DNA of 64,000 nucleotides from Reticulitermes speratus (GCA_021186555.1 JAJKFL010000002.1:28622001-28686000); one strand, 5' to 3'. Counted from the first letter of the stretch, positions 1-13,270 are shown. Made by a program: numbers and translations. The notes: a model not told the origin generated them from the letters alone.

Positions 1-180
1 AAAATAGGACATTTTAAATAAAAAAAACTGCATTTTCTGCGCTCAAAAAATTGTAATATTGGGCCAAATAGAAGGAAACTCAATAAACCATTGCGTCATT
101 TTTAAAGTTCGTAATTTCTGTTAGGGACAGCCATTCTGTTTACCCGCCTCGGGCGCGAAAAACCCTAGCTACGCCACTGC
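1..180. mobile_element. hAT-like MITE, truncated by the window edge
   Basis: This is the same element as 14449-14710: both share an AT-rich core, the GCCAAATMGAARGAAA stretch and the ending CCTAGCTACGCCACTG. The left end lies outside the window, so its target-site duplication cannot be checked. No coding capacity is visible. Confidence 0.7.
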
Positions 181-486
181 TTCTAAGCAGCATAGCAGTT
201 CCAGATATGGATCGAAATTTGCTCTTGTAAATAACACTTGTCGCCGCCACTACAATCTGAATTTAAATATGATGTTCCGTAATTTTATAATAACTCCTCA
301 ACCCTTTGGTATCGGCAATAATTTCGTGGTTTTAAGGGGGTGGTTACAAAAATTCTGATTATTTGTCTTCGCACTCGAACTGCGACAGCTACTTACATAT
401 CACAGAACTATATATCAGCTGAGGACGGTGCAAAAATTATCAAAATGCACGCGTGTTGGGAGAGTCGCCCTTCGGTTTTCTGAGCA
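181..486. other. Unassigned intergenic sequence
   Basis: Nothing recognisable was seen here between the MITE end and the minisatellite. Confidence 0.5.
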
Positions 487-660
487 TCGCAGTGTGCGAC
501 GAGTATAGTCATCGTTAGTTGCCAGAGGATCTCCACTTTATTGCAGTGTGCGACGAGTATAGTCATCGTTAGTTGCCAGAGGATCTCCACTTTATTGCAG
601 TGTGCGACGAGTATAGTCATCGTTAGTTGCCAGAGGATCTCCACTTTATCGCAGTGTGGA
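487..660. repeat. 54-bp minisatellite, about 3.2 copies
   Basis: Three consecutive near-identical 54-bp units begin at 487, 541 and 595 (each starts T[CT]GCAGTGTGCGACGAG), followed by a 12-bp partial unit. Because 54 is a multiple of three, both strands keep open frames with an 18-residue peptide repeat. I read these as by-products of the repeat rather than a gene: there is no flanking coding signal. Confidence 0.9.
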
Positions 661-961
661 GGCTTGCCTACGCCAATGAACATACTAGCTATATCAGGTA
701 GCTACAGGCAGAGCCTCCCTTGCTGGATAGGTCAAAGTGTAGGCGTCAGACAAGAGAGAAACCCTACGGGTCTACAGGTGGTGAAGTGGCACCCACACAA
801 CTTATCTTGTAACACAGCCAGAGGACTTTCGACGTCCTGGAATCTACATGGGAACTGTAGCACGCATGTTCGAATAACGGCACACCAACACGTATGAAGA
901 TGGAAACTGGATGGCTTACACCATGTTGCTGCTGCTGATAATGATGATATTTTAAGATTTT
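661..961. other. Unassigned intergenic sequence
   Basis: Nothing recognisable was seen in this stretch between the minisatellite and the first SINE. Confidence 0.5.
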
Positions 962-974
962 AAATTATAATAGG

Positions 975-1232
975 GCCGATCCCAGTGGCCGTGCGGTCTA
1001 AGGCGTGGGTCTGCGGCCGCTCGCTTACTAGGATTGTGGGGTCGAATCCCACCGGAGGCACGGATGTCTGTCTCTTGTGAGTGTCGTGTGTTGTCAGGTA
1101 GAGGTCTCTGCGACGAGCTGGTCCCTCGTCCAGAGGAGTCCTACCGAATGTGGTGTGTCTGATTGTGATCGTGAAGCGTCGTAAAATGACGAGGCCTAGG
1201 CCCCCAAGGGGCTGTCGAGCCATTGGGGGAAA
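975..1232 (+). mobile_element. tRNA-derived SINE, family A, full length with TSD
   Basis: The element has a tRNA-like head with an A-box-like segment (GTGGCCGTGCGGTCTAAGG) and a B-box-like segment (GGTCGAATCCC), then a unique body and a short A-rich tail. It lies between perfect 13-bp direct repeats AAATTATAATAGG at 962-974 and 1233-1245, the target-site duplication expected from LINE-driven insertion. Short ORFs inside it on either strand are spurious. Confidence 0.93.
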
Positions 1233-1372
1233 AAATTATAATAGGTTCCTCGGTTCATAAAACAGAATCAGGAGTTTTATTGGACGCAGTGAAAACAGAA
1301 CCCTTGTGACAGGTAATAGCAGATGCTGAAAATTCTATGAAAAATTGTCTTCTGTAGTGAAATATTACATAT

Positions 1373-1757
1373 TTTAAATTAAAATTAAAACCAACTTGAT
1401 GCACACTCACTAGTAAAAAAACTTTAATAATAGATTAATTAACCCGACATGTTTCGGTCAGGTACCTGACCATCTTCAGGGGTATACTACATTAAATTGC
1501 GTAGTCCATATGTTAAACACACATAAGATATGAGCCTATAAGGTCTCGTCGTATATAAAGACCTTATAGGCTCATATCTTATGTGTGTTTAACATATGGA
1601 CTATGCAATTTAATGTAGTATACCCCTGAAGATGGTCAGGTACCTGACCGAAACATATCGGGTTAATTAATCTATTATTAAAGTTTTTTTAATAGTGAGT
1701 GTGCATCAAGTTGGTTTTAATTTTAATTTATACAAGATGCACGGTGAATACAATATT
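1373..1757. mobile_element. Fold-back element with 172-bp inverted arms
   Basis: The arms 1375-1546 and 1559-1730 are inverted copies with about three mismatches and a 12-nt loop, with no indels across the whole arm. Each arm carries a short inner palindrome (GTCAGGTACCTGAC) next to a CATCTTCAGGGG/CCGAAACAT core. The whole block plus a 27-bp tail sits between 13-bp direct repeats AAATATTACATAT (1360-1372 and 1758-1770), which look like a target-site duplication. No ORF of note. The class is uncertain: fold-back MITE or retroposed hairpin. Confidence 0.85.
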
Positions 1758-1770
1758 AAATATTACATAT

Positions 1771-3185
1771 CTTATGTACAGTAAAATTTACCCGACGTTG
1801 CTTTCCTCCTCAGCAATGAATGAACGTCTTCTTTCTATTCATCTTTTTATGTTCCGTCACGCGTGAAGCACTCATGCCTGTTGCAACTGTAATTTATCTT
1901 TCTATTTTTTTCTTGGGCATTTCAAATCTCTTCACAATGGGTTTCCATTCAATAATAAATTTATATTTTTGTAACTTCCATTCTCTCTCTCTTTTCATAT
2001 GTATAAACACACATATCACACACACAATGTACCGTATATGGGAAGATCATGTATATAGTCTATAACCGAACTTTGCTGGTTACTTTTTTTTATTAATTTG
2101 ATATACATTAAATTAATAGACTGTTCTCTTCAAAAGGTTAACTTTGTTTATTTTATTACAATACAACGTTAGCACAAAACCATCCGTCTACTCTTTTCCT
2201 TTTACTCCCGCCAACTGACTCGGGACACCTGGTCCCTTGTCGTTGCTGCTATTTTTAGACGAGTGGAAGGGGAGAGCCGAACTGCTCCAACAATACTAGC
2301 ATTTAATAATGTTTCAATAATGTTCGGCTACAAGTCTACACAGTCCTTATTCCAAACACACCACCTAATCATTAGCATTTAAGACTCCTGTGATGAATAA
2401 TTACACAAAATACGAAAAAAGAAGTGGTCTTTTAGCTGCATTTGGGACCTTGCATTGAATGGGAAATTAATTCCTTCCACTCCAGGAATCCTAGTGCTGT
2501 TAGTTAATAAATTTAAAATGGAAAATGTATGCGTTCGTGATGACATGTAACAGAAATAAGTTGCACTTCTGAAGAAACTAAGTCCACTCATTCTAAATTT
2601 GTTATGGGGGATGCACTGGTCCAATACGACGGAAGTTCCCTTGGATTTTCGTCTTAAAGCTATGGATTTTCTTACCCTGTGCACTAGACAGAACGCGTGA
2701 AAAATCCCAAAACCCAGAGAGTTCCTAACAAAATTGCATCTACTGAATGCTGACAAGCTCGTCTGGTAGTCAGTCAGCAGCGCAGCAACTGCTTTCAGCA
2801 GCTCATCGGGACCACCAGAAGTTCGGGGTCAGTCAAAAGCTCTTTACGTTATATCGAACGGGCGATGCTCACATAACTTCGTGTTTGTTCAAGAGCGACC
2901 CTGATAGTGCATTATGATTGTTAGAGCGATATGACAGGAAGTAGGAAGTGGTTACAACTAACCTTGAAATAAAACCCTGTTTTGGGTACCATTCTGCGCA
3001 ATAGAACACTTCTTTCGTTATAACAGCAATCTTTCAGATATCCATGAGATTCCACTGAATTCAAGTTTGATGCCAACAAATTGCAGGGAAAATAAAATTT
3101 AAAATTTACAGACTTTCCCTTCCCACACATCTAAATATTAAAAATTATTTCTTGTACACGGATCATTGTTGTAATTAAAAACACT
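1771..3185. other. Unassigned intergenic sequence
   Basis: AT-rich sequence with only short chance ORFs. A 125-codon frame at 2756-2379 (minus) has no recognisable domain and no coding-like composition. Nothing else is supported. Confidence 0.5.
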
Positions 3186-3194
3186 GTATTGTAT

Positions 3195-3385
3195 TGTATT
3201 GTAATGATGCTTGTAATTGGGATATGCCTGTTCGAATCTCGACAGTGTCGTCAGCAATCATGACCAGAAACCTTCGTGGTTTTCCCCAGTCCAAAGTAAA
3301 TGCCGGGATCTTCCTCGATAAGGCCATGACTTCTGTCCTCCAAATTCTTTCCAAGTCGTCAGTGACGAAGCATTGTATTGTCTGA
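3195..3385 (+). mobile_element. SINE-like fragment, family E
   Basis: A B-box-like GTTCGAATCTCG is followed by a body containing CGTGGTTTTCCCCAGTCCAA and AAATGCCGGGATCTTCC. The inverted match at 3775-3870 supports a dispersed family. The copy is old and has no clear target-site duplication. Confidence 0.5.
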
Positions 3386-3404
3386 GTTACCGGCAGTGCC
3401 GTAA

Positions 3405-3735
3405 AGTTGCTGCTATCACGAAGTAGCTAAATCAGTTAAGTAACTAGCTTTGGACTGAATGACCGTAGTTCAATTCCCGGCATGGACAGGGTATTTTCTC
3501 TTCGCTTCCACGTCTTGACCAGACCCGATATAGCGTAGTCTGTTACGGGCTGGGCGATCCGGGACTCGATTCCGTACAGAGGCAAGAGATTTTTCTATAT
3601 TCTAAAGCATTCACACGGGCTCTGGGGCCCACCCAGACACGTATTCAGTGGGTACCTTAGGTTCTTTCCCCGTAGCGTGAAGTTAACCACTCACCTCCAT
3701 CTATTGCTGAAGTGAAGAATAAGTGTAACCACACT
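3405..3735 (+). mobile_element. Degenerate SINE family B, with a second tRNA-like head
   Basis: A partial tRNA-like head ending TTCAATTCCCGGCATGGACAGGG is followed by a diverged family B unit. Its body (GGGCTCTGGGGCCCACCCAG, then GTGGGTACC and GAAGTTAACCACTCACCTCC) aligns with 35049-35339. It is much more diverged than other B copies, so it is old. Confidence 0.65.
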
Positions 3736-3774
3736 TTTACTATTATACTAAAACCTTCACGTTTACTTTTACCA

Positions 3775-3960
3775 TGTCCTCACCAGCCCTGAGGGTTCCA
3801 CCCATTTGCCTGGAGGGACTTAGGAAAACCACAGAAAACCTCAATTAGGAGGGCCAAGATTAGAGTTGGGTGCACCCTGAAACGTGTCGTGGGCGAGGCG
3901 GCCTTGGTTCAGGCGTACAAGCCAAAATCGTGGGCGAGGCGAACAGAGTGTGAACTAGCG
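3775..3960 (-). mobile_element. SINE-like fragment, family E, inverted
   Basis: Read on the minus strand, this contains TGTGGTTTTCCTAAGTCCC and CAGGCAAATGGG, related to 3195-3385. The adjacent motif GTGGGCGAGGCG is repeated twice within 60 bp, a small local duplication. Confidence 0.45.
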
Positions 3961-4049
3961 TGGTTCAGGCGGACAGCAAGAGTGATCCTTTTTTACCTGT
4001 TACAATGTAGAATTAACACATTTTCTGTTAATTATTTATAATTTTTTCA

Positions 4050-4220
4050 CCATGGCGCAACAGCCCCGAGTCGGCCAGGGCCTTCTCATTATCGAGGCTT
4101 CACGATCACACTCAGACACACCACCCTCGGTAGGACTCCTCTGGACGAGTGATCAGCGCGACGCAAAGACCTCTACCTAACAACACACAACACTCACAAG
4201 AGACAGACATCCATGCCCCC
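4050..4220 (-). mobile_element. SINE family A, 5'-truncated
   Basis: The inverted sequence matches the family A body: the GAGGTCTTTGCG region, the CGTCCAGAGGAGTCCTACCG block and the terminal GCCATGG. The tRNA-like head is absent, as expected for a 5'-truncated insertion. Confidence 0.85.
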
Positions 4221-5394
4221 ACATACAGTCTGGATTGCCGTAATTTCACCAGCCATGTTTATCTAATTAACTCGCGCACGCTTAAGTTGTTTACTGTTTC
4301 AAAACAAAACAGCAAATGATGAAGACAAAACGGCAGGCAGCCCAATACTTTGTTTACGGCTGTAGGGGTGGGGCATTATAGTGTTTGAATCACTCAAGAT
4401 CATTGTATGTTTTTTTGTGCACTGCAATTATACAGGCCTGCAGGTATTTATTGTATTCTTATGTATCCTCTTCCTTATCAAAAAATATGTCCTCCTGAAC
4501 CACGACGTGGCCGCCTGGCCCACTGTCCGCCAGGCCCACGGCCGCTACAGCCACGGCACGCCCTGAAAACAAGTCTAGCGTTACCATTACCACAAGAACC
4601 CAGGTGCCTCTCTTCTCACGGATTGGCCTGACCGCAACGTTGAAACTAACGAAAACATGGGTTCGGAAGCTATGATCTCGGGAGTTACTTTCGTCAATGT
4701 AACTAAAATTCGATCTGCATGCATCAATGGCACATTCTTTACGTGAAAGTGTACAGAACTTTATTAACAGCATTTCCAGAACTTTTCCACTGTAGGAATT
4801 CCACCACCATACGCTCAAAAAGTCGTGAAATATCATGTCGATGTTTTGTTCCAGAAACAAATAATACAGTTGTTAATTATACTTCACTCCACAATACTAC
4901 ACTTCTGCTGCTTCAGCAGCGTTTTTGGTGTAATCGAAAGAATGTAGTGTAGTTTGTAGAAAGCTATATAGCCTACCATTAGTATGTTGGAGGCTCTAAA
5001 GGCGATAATAATTTGATTAGTGCAAAGTCTTCTGGGTTGTGAGGCCATGCATTCTGGTAGAGAGAAACAAGCGGTTCGCAAGGACTTTCTGCTTCCGTCT
5101 TCGTAGTTGAAGCTTGACGCATCATTTTCCTCCAAACCTTCGACGCTTCTGTACCAGACTACATGGCGCTACTTTCCAAAAGGCCGTAATCTTTCCAATA
5201 TTTGCACTGAGCATTATTCATTTTCTGAGATGTCTTTTGATAATAATTTTAGATGTGAGTATGCTTTTGACATACATGACGTTTCGAGTGCTCGCTCTAC
5301 TTCCGCTTTCATTATAGTAGCATATTTATTGCTCTCCTTTTAATTTTACGGACGAGAGGATAATATTAAAAAGGATCATACAGAAACAGGATCA
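4221..5394. other. Unassigned intergenic sequence
   Basis: Overlapping short ORFs on both strands around 4381-5343 have no recognisable domains and are in conflicting frames, so I do not support any as a gene. Confidence 0.45.
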
Positions 5395-5550
5395 CAGACT
5401 GTGGACTGGATACATCTGGCCGAGGACAGGGACTAGGGGCGGGCTGTAGTGACCACAGCAATTAACCATCGGGTTCCATAAAATGGCGGGAATTTCTCAA
5501 AAAGCTGAGGTGTGGTTAGCTTCTGAAGAACAACTCTGCTCCATCCAACC
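5395..5550 (+). mobile_element. LINE 3' end, decayed
   Basis: The sequence matches the end of the LINE at 60471-61047: GACTGGATACATCTGGCCGAGG, GGGCGGGCTGTAGTGACC, CGGGTTCCATAAAATGGCGGG and the terminal CTCTGCTCCAT. The frame is broken. It is a 5'-truncated, non-functional copy. Confidence 0.8.
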
Positions 5551-5797
5551 AGTTATTTTCTTATATGTTATGATTAATGGTGAATGTCTGAATCGAATTC
5601 CGTACCATCTGAATGTTACGATAATAAGCTAAGTATCAGACCAACTTTCTTATGGTGGGATCTGAAGGTTAGATAGCAAAATTGTGTTGCCGAAGTCATA
5701 GGAAGATGTGACATAGCAAGCGCTAGCAACATGAGTCTCAACACTTCATTTTTTTACTTTGGTGTGTTACACTTTATTGTGGGCAATATACATGTGT

Positions 5798-6069
5798 GCC
5801 GATCCCAGTGGCCGTGCGCTCTAAGGCGTGGGTCTACGGCCGCTCGCTTACTAGGATCGTGGGTTCGAATCCCATCGAGGGCATGGACGTCTGTCTCTTG
5901 TGAGTGTTATATGTTGTCAGGTAGAGGTCTCTGCGACGAGCTGGTCTCTCGTCCAGAGGAGTCCTACCGAATGTGGTGTGTCTAAAGAGTGTGATTGTGA
6001 AGCCTCGAAAAATGAGGCGGCCTAGGCCCCCAAGGGGCTGTCGAGCCATTGGGGAGGGGGGGGTGGAAA
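5798..6069 (+). mobile_element. tRNA-derived SINE, family A, full length with TSD
   Basis: The tRNA-like head (GCCGATCCCAGTGGCCGTGC, then GGGTTCGAATCCCA) and complete body end at CCATTGGGGAGG. It is flanked by 10-bp direct repeats ATACATGTGT (5788-5797 and 6070-6079). It is close in sequence to the copy at 975-1232. Confidence 0.92.
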
Positions 6070-6079
6070 ATACATGTGT

Positions 6080-7440
6080 TATATATCCGTATCCGTGTAT
6101 TATATTACACGTTTTAATACAGTGATAAATAATAAGACTGAAGGAAGGGCAACTGCGTACCATATGCTTCGAGTCAACGAGTGTAATGAACCGCCATATC
6201 CTTGAGAGGAGAACGACATTAAGTACATTTGCAGATCGTATTTCCGGTAGCATGAAATCAGGATGGTTAAATTCTCACCAGGAAAGTGCGCCAATTTATA
6301 AAGCTGACCCTAGGAACGTTTCCAATCTACAAAAAAATAAAAGCAATGTCCGTTACTCAAGAGAATACACTTAACCTGCACAGCGTGGGTAAAGTCCCTT
6401 AACAATCGCAACGACGGTCGGTGAAAAACATACACAGCCTGTCAAAGACACGAGTCTCTGTCCCTATATTACGTAGTATTTTTAGCAAATACTGGTCGCC
6501 ATTTGTTAGGAGTTTCCTTGCAACAAACTAGCACTCACATTTATGCACAGCTTTAACTACACAGAACACTACAGAAAGTGACTGTATATCTCACACGCAC
6601 AAAACACGACTGCACTTCAGCCCAATGTATTTTTAACTGGTATACATCCGTTACTGCTTATAAGCACAGGACAGTCGGCCTTCCCCATCGCACACCACCG
6701 CGAAGGCCAGCTTCAAACTCCACAGTCACTATCTGTATGTATACTTCTTACCGAGATGATTAGATCAGCTGAAGTGCCTATTACTGGTATTGCGAAGGTG
6801 TCTGATTAGAATCTGCTAAACCTATTAATTTAAGTACTATCGCGTCTTTTAAATTTTTCCAGAAAAAATGTTTAATTTATGGTGTGTAATATCGGATTTT
6901 GGGGTTTAGTGGTGTGACATGTTAAAGCTGCCCCAACGACTCGACCTGCACTATAACCACCAGTTTCATTCCCAGGATGATGGTGGCTGTAATTAAGTCC
7001 AAACTTTGAAATAGATTTCAACATACGATGTTGCTAAACCCCGAAAATCAATTTATAAATCAGTCATAGATTACGAAAATCTAAGGACAAACAGATCTCT
7101 AGTTTCTTCAAAGATACACACTACTTTTTCCGCCAGTATGACAGTATATCGCACCAAAACCTTCCATCGCTAACGAATTCCACTGACCAGAATCATCGGT
7201 GATGTAGAGTCGCTCGGTTTCCGCCTTTTATGAAACCTGAAGGATTAATACTGTGCTCACAAACACATTCTACTCGCCCCTGTCCTTAGACAAATTTAAT
7301 CTAAATTCTCAACTTCAATTTCCTTAACATCCATTTTAGTACTATATCTCCTACCTATCTTAGGTCTCAAAGTGGCTTCCCAGCCAAAATAATGTATATA
7401 TTTCTCGCCTGTACCAAGTACACGTCCATCTCATTCTCAA
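6080..7440. other. Unassigned intergenic sequence
   Basis: AT-rich with short ORFs only. No tRNA-like or LINE end was recognised. 7300-7440 resembles decayed LINE sequence but too weakly to call. Confidence 0.45.
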
Positions 7441-7463
7441 TTTTGTAATGATTTTTTTTTTTG

Positions 7464-7690
7464 GCTGAAAGGCCCCGCAGCAGATACTACGGACGCACCG
7501 CAGCCTTGAGGCTTATTTTGCAACCCTGTGATAAAGATGATTATTTTTTTCGTTTTTCCTTGCAATGGAGCACCGGTGGAATGAAATTGACAGGGGAAAA
7601 CCGAAGTACTCGGGGAAAAACGTGTCCCAGTGCCACATTGTCCACCACAAATCCCACATGGACTGCCCGGGATAGAAATTTTAATGAATT
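7464..7690 (-). mobile_element. SINE family C, 5'-truncated
   Basis: The sequence is homologous to 35906-36173: GGCCCCGCAGCAGATACTACGG, GGACGCACCGCAGCC, AATGGAGCACCGG and GGGAAAACCGAAGTACTCGG. Orientation is set from the better copy, whose tRNA head lies at its right end. Here the head is lost after CCCGGGATAGAAA. Confidence 0.75.
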
Positions 7691-7699
7691 ACTAATATC

Positions 7700-9885
7700 T
7701 GGCGAACTGTAAAAATTATGAAGTTCCGCATTATGCAGTTTTTTTGTCAGCCTCCTACGTGGTCTGCTGCTTCTTTCCTCAGACCAAATATTTTTTTACA
7801 AAACATAAAATTAATAATATACACGAAGATCTTTTATAAATCACCACAAAAGTTTCATTAATCTTTATTATATTTTTGTTTTTCAATTTTCCTGAAAAAC
7901 CTAGTTTTGATAGTTGTTTTCTTTTTCAAAATTAAAAAAGTGTCATCCTTCATAATACAACTCAGTGTATTTGCCTTCTTTTGTTTATCTCTGTATGAAA
8001 TAAACTTCCACATGCAAACTTCATGTTGCTACATGTGTTCCCATCTCACACTTTCGCATAATTCATTCATTCTGTAGTCTGTCTTACGACAGGTCCGTAG
8101 CCTCTTCCAAAGCGAGTTCTCCACAGTTCGCATAATTACCATTTAAATATTGTTTATAACAAGGGGTCAAATACCAATTTGAACATTTATTTACCTACAG
8201 CCTCGATGTTCATGCAGTCTTAGGGCAATCAGTCAGTTACTGTAATTGAAGCAGGCAAGGACAGACAGGCAGACAGACAGAGATATATCCTTACGTTGCT
8301 CATTAACCCATGAAAGACGAAAATTAACCTGAAATAAGTATAAAGCTCCAGTTCGTACCGCGCAGTTAACACATTCCGCCTCCGTTAAGAAAACCAGTTA
8401 GGTAATTCTGTATAGGGAATTAATAACTTTTGGTTCTGAGATCCGTACAAAACGCGGAAATACACCCTGCGTGCAGAAAGTAGAATTCTTGAACATTAAA
8501 CCAGGCTGTAGATATAGTAATCATTGGGGCTTAACGTTTCATATCTGTCTGCAGAAGTAACTCCGCCGTGTAGAAGAACTGGAACCATAAAGATAAACAC
8601 CAAAATGTGTATCTGTAGAAAACTACAAAAAAGCTTACGGATTTAAAATTACTACATATTAAAGCTCTTATTTTCCGCTACATTTTGATAGAGACAATAA
8701 TAATTATCTGATTAAAGCAGGTCAATATTAACATATTGCAAATAATATACTGCGTGACGTAGTACACTGAATTTACCAAGGCGTTTTTTTACGTTCAAAA
8801 TGTCATACAGTTTCACGGTACATGAGGACATGTAATTTCATTTACGTCCATAAGGAAAGCGCGGCCTTTCCTGCGCTCATTTTCATGAAACTCATAGATT
8901 TTCAACGCTACTATGTGTAGGTTTCTTATACCGAATTTCACCCAAATCGGACAATAAATGTGGATAGTAGGCCTATTGAGAGATTAATTTACACTCCTAA
9001 GTAGTCTATGAACTTTATCACTTGAACACAACAGCTCACACTCACTATAAGCAAACTGCATAGCCTACAAACATTTGCTTATTATGTCTCGGCGGTGACT
9101 GTTGTAATGAACTACGGATTTACACAACGCTTACTGTAACATGTTCTCACCTAAATTCACACAACTGCTTCATCAGTGATGAATTCTGTAAGCCAGTAAT
9201 CATTTAATCACTAATAAGCTTGTGTATTTATAAGCATCTTTCCGCGTGTGTTGATGTTTGTAAATTTGTAAACGGGTGTTACATATAAATTTCCGAGTTC
9301 AAGACTACTGCATATATGCAATGTGTCACAGTATGTACGTCTCTTTCAAAACCGAGGGCCCTCGCCTTACGAGGTGCCCCCATATTTATCTCCGCGATAA
9401 TCAGCTTCTATGCAAATTTGATACCTAATTTGGAACACCGCTTGGCTGGTCTCGTTTGGATATTCCTGCTTTCCGAATGGTCAGTCAGTCGATAGTGCAC
9501 ATATTGTAAGTCTGATTTGTCCGGATGACTCATGAACTCATCTCGAGGTTTTGACGCATACTGAACTGGCCTCGAACGACGTTTTTGTGGATTGGGTCGA
9601 GTGTCAAATGCCACGGGACGAGTTATCACCTCATACAGCTGTCAAACAGTGGAAATGTGAAGCCCAGTATAACGGAAACCAAGCTGTCCAAATAACAATT
9701 ACGTGTGTAAATGTCAAAATGCTATTTGAGCCTTCTGTGACAACCACCTCTGCTGCTGAGAAGGGTTCGCCTTTGGCAGTAAACTTTTGCCGCTCCTCTC
9801 AGAGACAAAAGTCCGATTACTAACACCGAATGTAATAAAGAAGGGTCCACAAATTTTTCAAAAATCTAGGAGCCACCAGAAAATT
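7700..9885. other. Unassigned intergenic sequence
   Basis: Low-GC sequence without supported genes. The 90-codon frame at 9551-9823 has no recognised domain. A TA-rich, TE-like composition is seen but no defined element ends. Confidence 0.45.
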
Positions 9886-9894
9886 CTAGGTGCC

Positions 9895-10160
9895 AGAAGT
9901 CGGTAAAGCGACTTGCTACGGACTGGACGGTCCAGGGATCGAATCCCGGTGGGGGCGAGATTTTCCGCTCTCGTCCAGATCGGCCCTGGGGCCCACCCAG
10001 CCTCCTATACAATGGGTACCGGGTCCCTTTCCCTGGGGTAAAGCGGCCGGGACGTGGAGTTGACCACCCACCCTCATCTAGTGCCAGGGTTAAAGAAAGA
10101 GTAGAGGCATACCTCTACTCTTCCTCGGCCTTCATGGCCCGTTCTAGGGGGAACTTTTAA
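9895..10160 (+). mobile_element. SINE family B
   Basis: A tRNA-like head (GGTCCAGGGATCGAATCCCGG as its B-box region) runs into the family body: CCTGGGGCCCACCCAGCCTC, CAATGGGTACCGGGTCCC and GGGGTAAAGCGGCCGGGACG. It ends in the GGGGGAACTTTTAAC tail. It matches 35049-35339 closely. Confidence 0.9.
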
Positions 10161-10289
10161 CTTCAGAAGGCTTACATGAAGTAAGTTCCGCACTGAGGAC
10201 TCACAAATATTAGGCGCCATCGTAAAAAATTTAGTAGCTCGGGCGACCTGGTGCTCAGGATTTGTGTACCTCTGCTACAAAAACATTCA

Positions 10290-10375
10290 ATTAAGAATCA
10301 TTCTATGGTGGCAAGTCCGGGATTCAAACTGGGAATTGCCCTGCTAGGTTGATATCCTAATCACTTAATTGTATA
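10290..10375 (-). mobile_element. Isolated tRNA-like head
   Basis: On the minus strand, GATTAGGATATCAACC and CCAGTTTGAATCCCGG resemble the A and B boxes of a tRNA-type promoter. No matching body was found. It may be a SINE head or a decayed tRNA pseudogene. Confidence 0.35.
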
Positions 10376-10592
10376 AATTGGACTTAATCCTTCAACCTTC
10401 GAGATTGGAAAGCATGTTCGTCCGATAAGTCAGTATCCACACATAATACTACATTATGTGAAACCACAGACGACACGATCTTCCGAATTCAGTGACAATT
10501 TTGTACATTATTTCTCTAATACATAATCCACAGGTTTTCTTGAAGTCTACAAACGGTTGCGTAATTTCAGGCTTCCGCCCCGGTGTAAACGA

Positions 10593-10779
10593 GATCTTCG
10601 CTCTTCTGGAATGTTACGCAACGCAGATTGGTACTTAGTTACCGACGTTTCGGGACAAGCAGTCCAAGAAGGACTTCTTGGACTGCCTAATCCTTGAAGA
10701 TGGGACCGATAGGTTGTACCGAAACGTTGGTAACTAGCTACCAATCTCCGCTGGGTAACATCCCAGAAGAGCGAAGATC
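10593..10779. repeat. Fold-back repeat with 61-bp arms
   Basis: The arms 10593-10653 and 10719-10779 are inverted copies with several mismatches. Both carry GTTACC-ACGTTTCGG next to the loop. The loop holds a second hairpin: AGTCCAAGAAG (10661-10671) and CTTCTTGGACT (10674-10684). The CTTGAAGATGGG...CCGAAACGT core matches other elements in this window. Confidence 0.8.
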
Positions 10780-10799
10780 TATAAGTAGGTGTTGTAAAA

Positions 10800-12160
<1,361 letters not shown>

Positions 12161-12175
12161 TAGTTAACACTAACT

Positions 12176-12861
12176 ACAGAGGATTCGCGATTTAGAGTAG
12201 ACCATGGCCTGTTACGGGCTTTTGCTTTAGTGAAATATCCCCAAATATGTAGATAGCGGCTGTCGATATTGTGCGCATGAAATAAGTTAGTTGAAGTGCT
12301 TATAGTTCATTGGAGCGGACAGATGGTGAATATGGCCCTCTGAAACAACATACATGTTCAATTGATTTGCAGGGGTTTCGTACACTTAAGACTAACGTAT
12401 TCCATCTTGTTGACACCTTGAACACGAAACAAGCCCAGTGCAGTGCAAAAATGTGCGTGCATTTCCTTTGTGTGATAAGCGCTGCTATGCTTCCTCGTTA
12501 TCGAATTTCAACGGGCGGAATGCAGCATCTTCCGTAATCGGATATGTTATGCTTTATACATATTTCTTTTAGGGTAACCGCGTAACCAAAGCTGAAACTC
12601 CGAAATTAAAATGCGTTCTAACAAACGCGGATGCAAACTTGCAGCTACTGCTGTGTGCGTGTAACAGTGGTCAAGCTCCTCAATGGTAGTAACGCTGTTG
12701 GCATTGGAGTAATAATGGTGTACTCTGAAAACAACGAATGGGTTTTGGTGCTCTTACGTCGCCAGACCGCTAAAACAGGAGGAATACAAAATAGTCGCCT
12801 TTCTCCCTCCGCTCAGTACAACTGTAAGATGTTGCCTGCAATCGGTAGTATGCACTGCTTT
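12176..12861. other. Unassigned intergenic sequence
   Basis: Two short plus-strand frames (12310-12537 and 12631-12936) show no domain. The second runs into the MITE, so it is not a gene. Confidence 0.5.
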
Positions 12862-13262
12862 CAGGTGCGCACCCAGAAGTTTTCGCTGGGGGGGGGGGGG
12901 GGGCTGACCATGAGGCTATATATAATTTATGTTTGATTTAAAAAATTATGTTACAAAATTCGTGTCGTAAGTATAACATAACACTGTTTGCAACTGCATT
13001 TATATACATACGAATATAACATGTTCCATGGCTCAATCACAGTGTCCTATCTTCTTGTTTTTTCTAATTTTATTAATTTATTTTTCAAAATTCTAATGTA
13101 CTAGTCATCAGCCGATTTCAGTGGCTGATTTCGGCTGAAGGTTAAATCACGTAAAACTTTTGATACCATATCTACAAAATTTGTGTTTTTTAAATTTAGG
13201 TTTTGGGGGATTTGGGGAGGCTGCCGGGCTGCAGCCCGGCAGCCTCCCCGTTTGCGCCCCTG
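12862..13262. mobile_element. hAT-like MITE with G16 tract
   Basis: The termini CAGGTGCGCACCC (left) and GCGCCCCTG (right, inverted) form imperfect terminal inverted repeats. The flanks ACTGCTTT and ATTGCTTT (12854-12861 and 13263-13270) look like an 8-bp target-site duplication with one mismatch, typical of hAT elements. Internal features are a G16 run at 12888-12903 and a strong GC hairpin at 13217-13249. There is no transposase, so it is non-autonomous. Confidence 0.7.
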
Positions 13263-13270
13263 ATTGCTTT

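Noticed and set aside
408..897. Antisense pair of ORFs with peptide repeats
   Set aside because: Both derive from the 54-bp minisatellite, whose period is a multiple of three.
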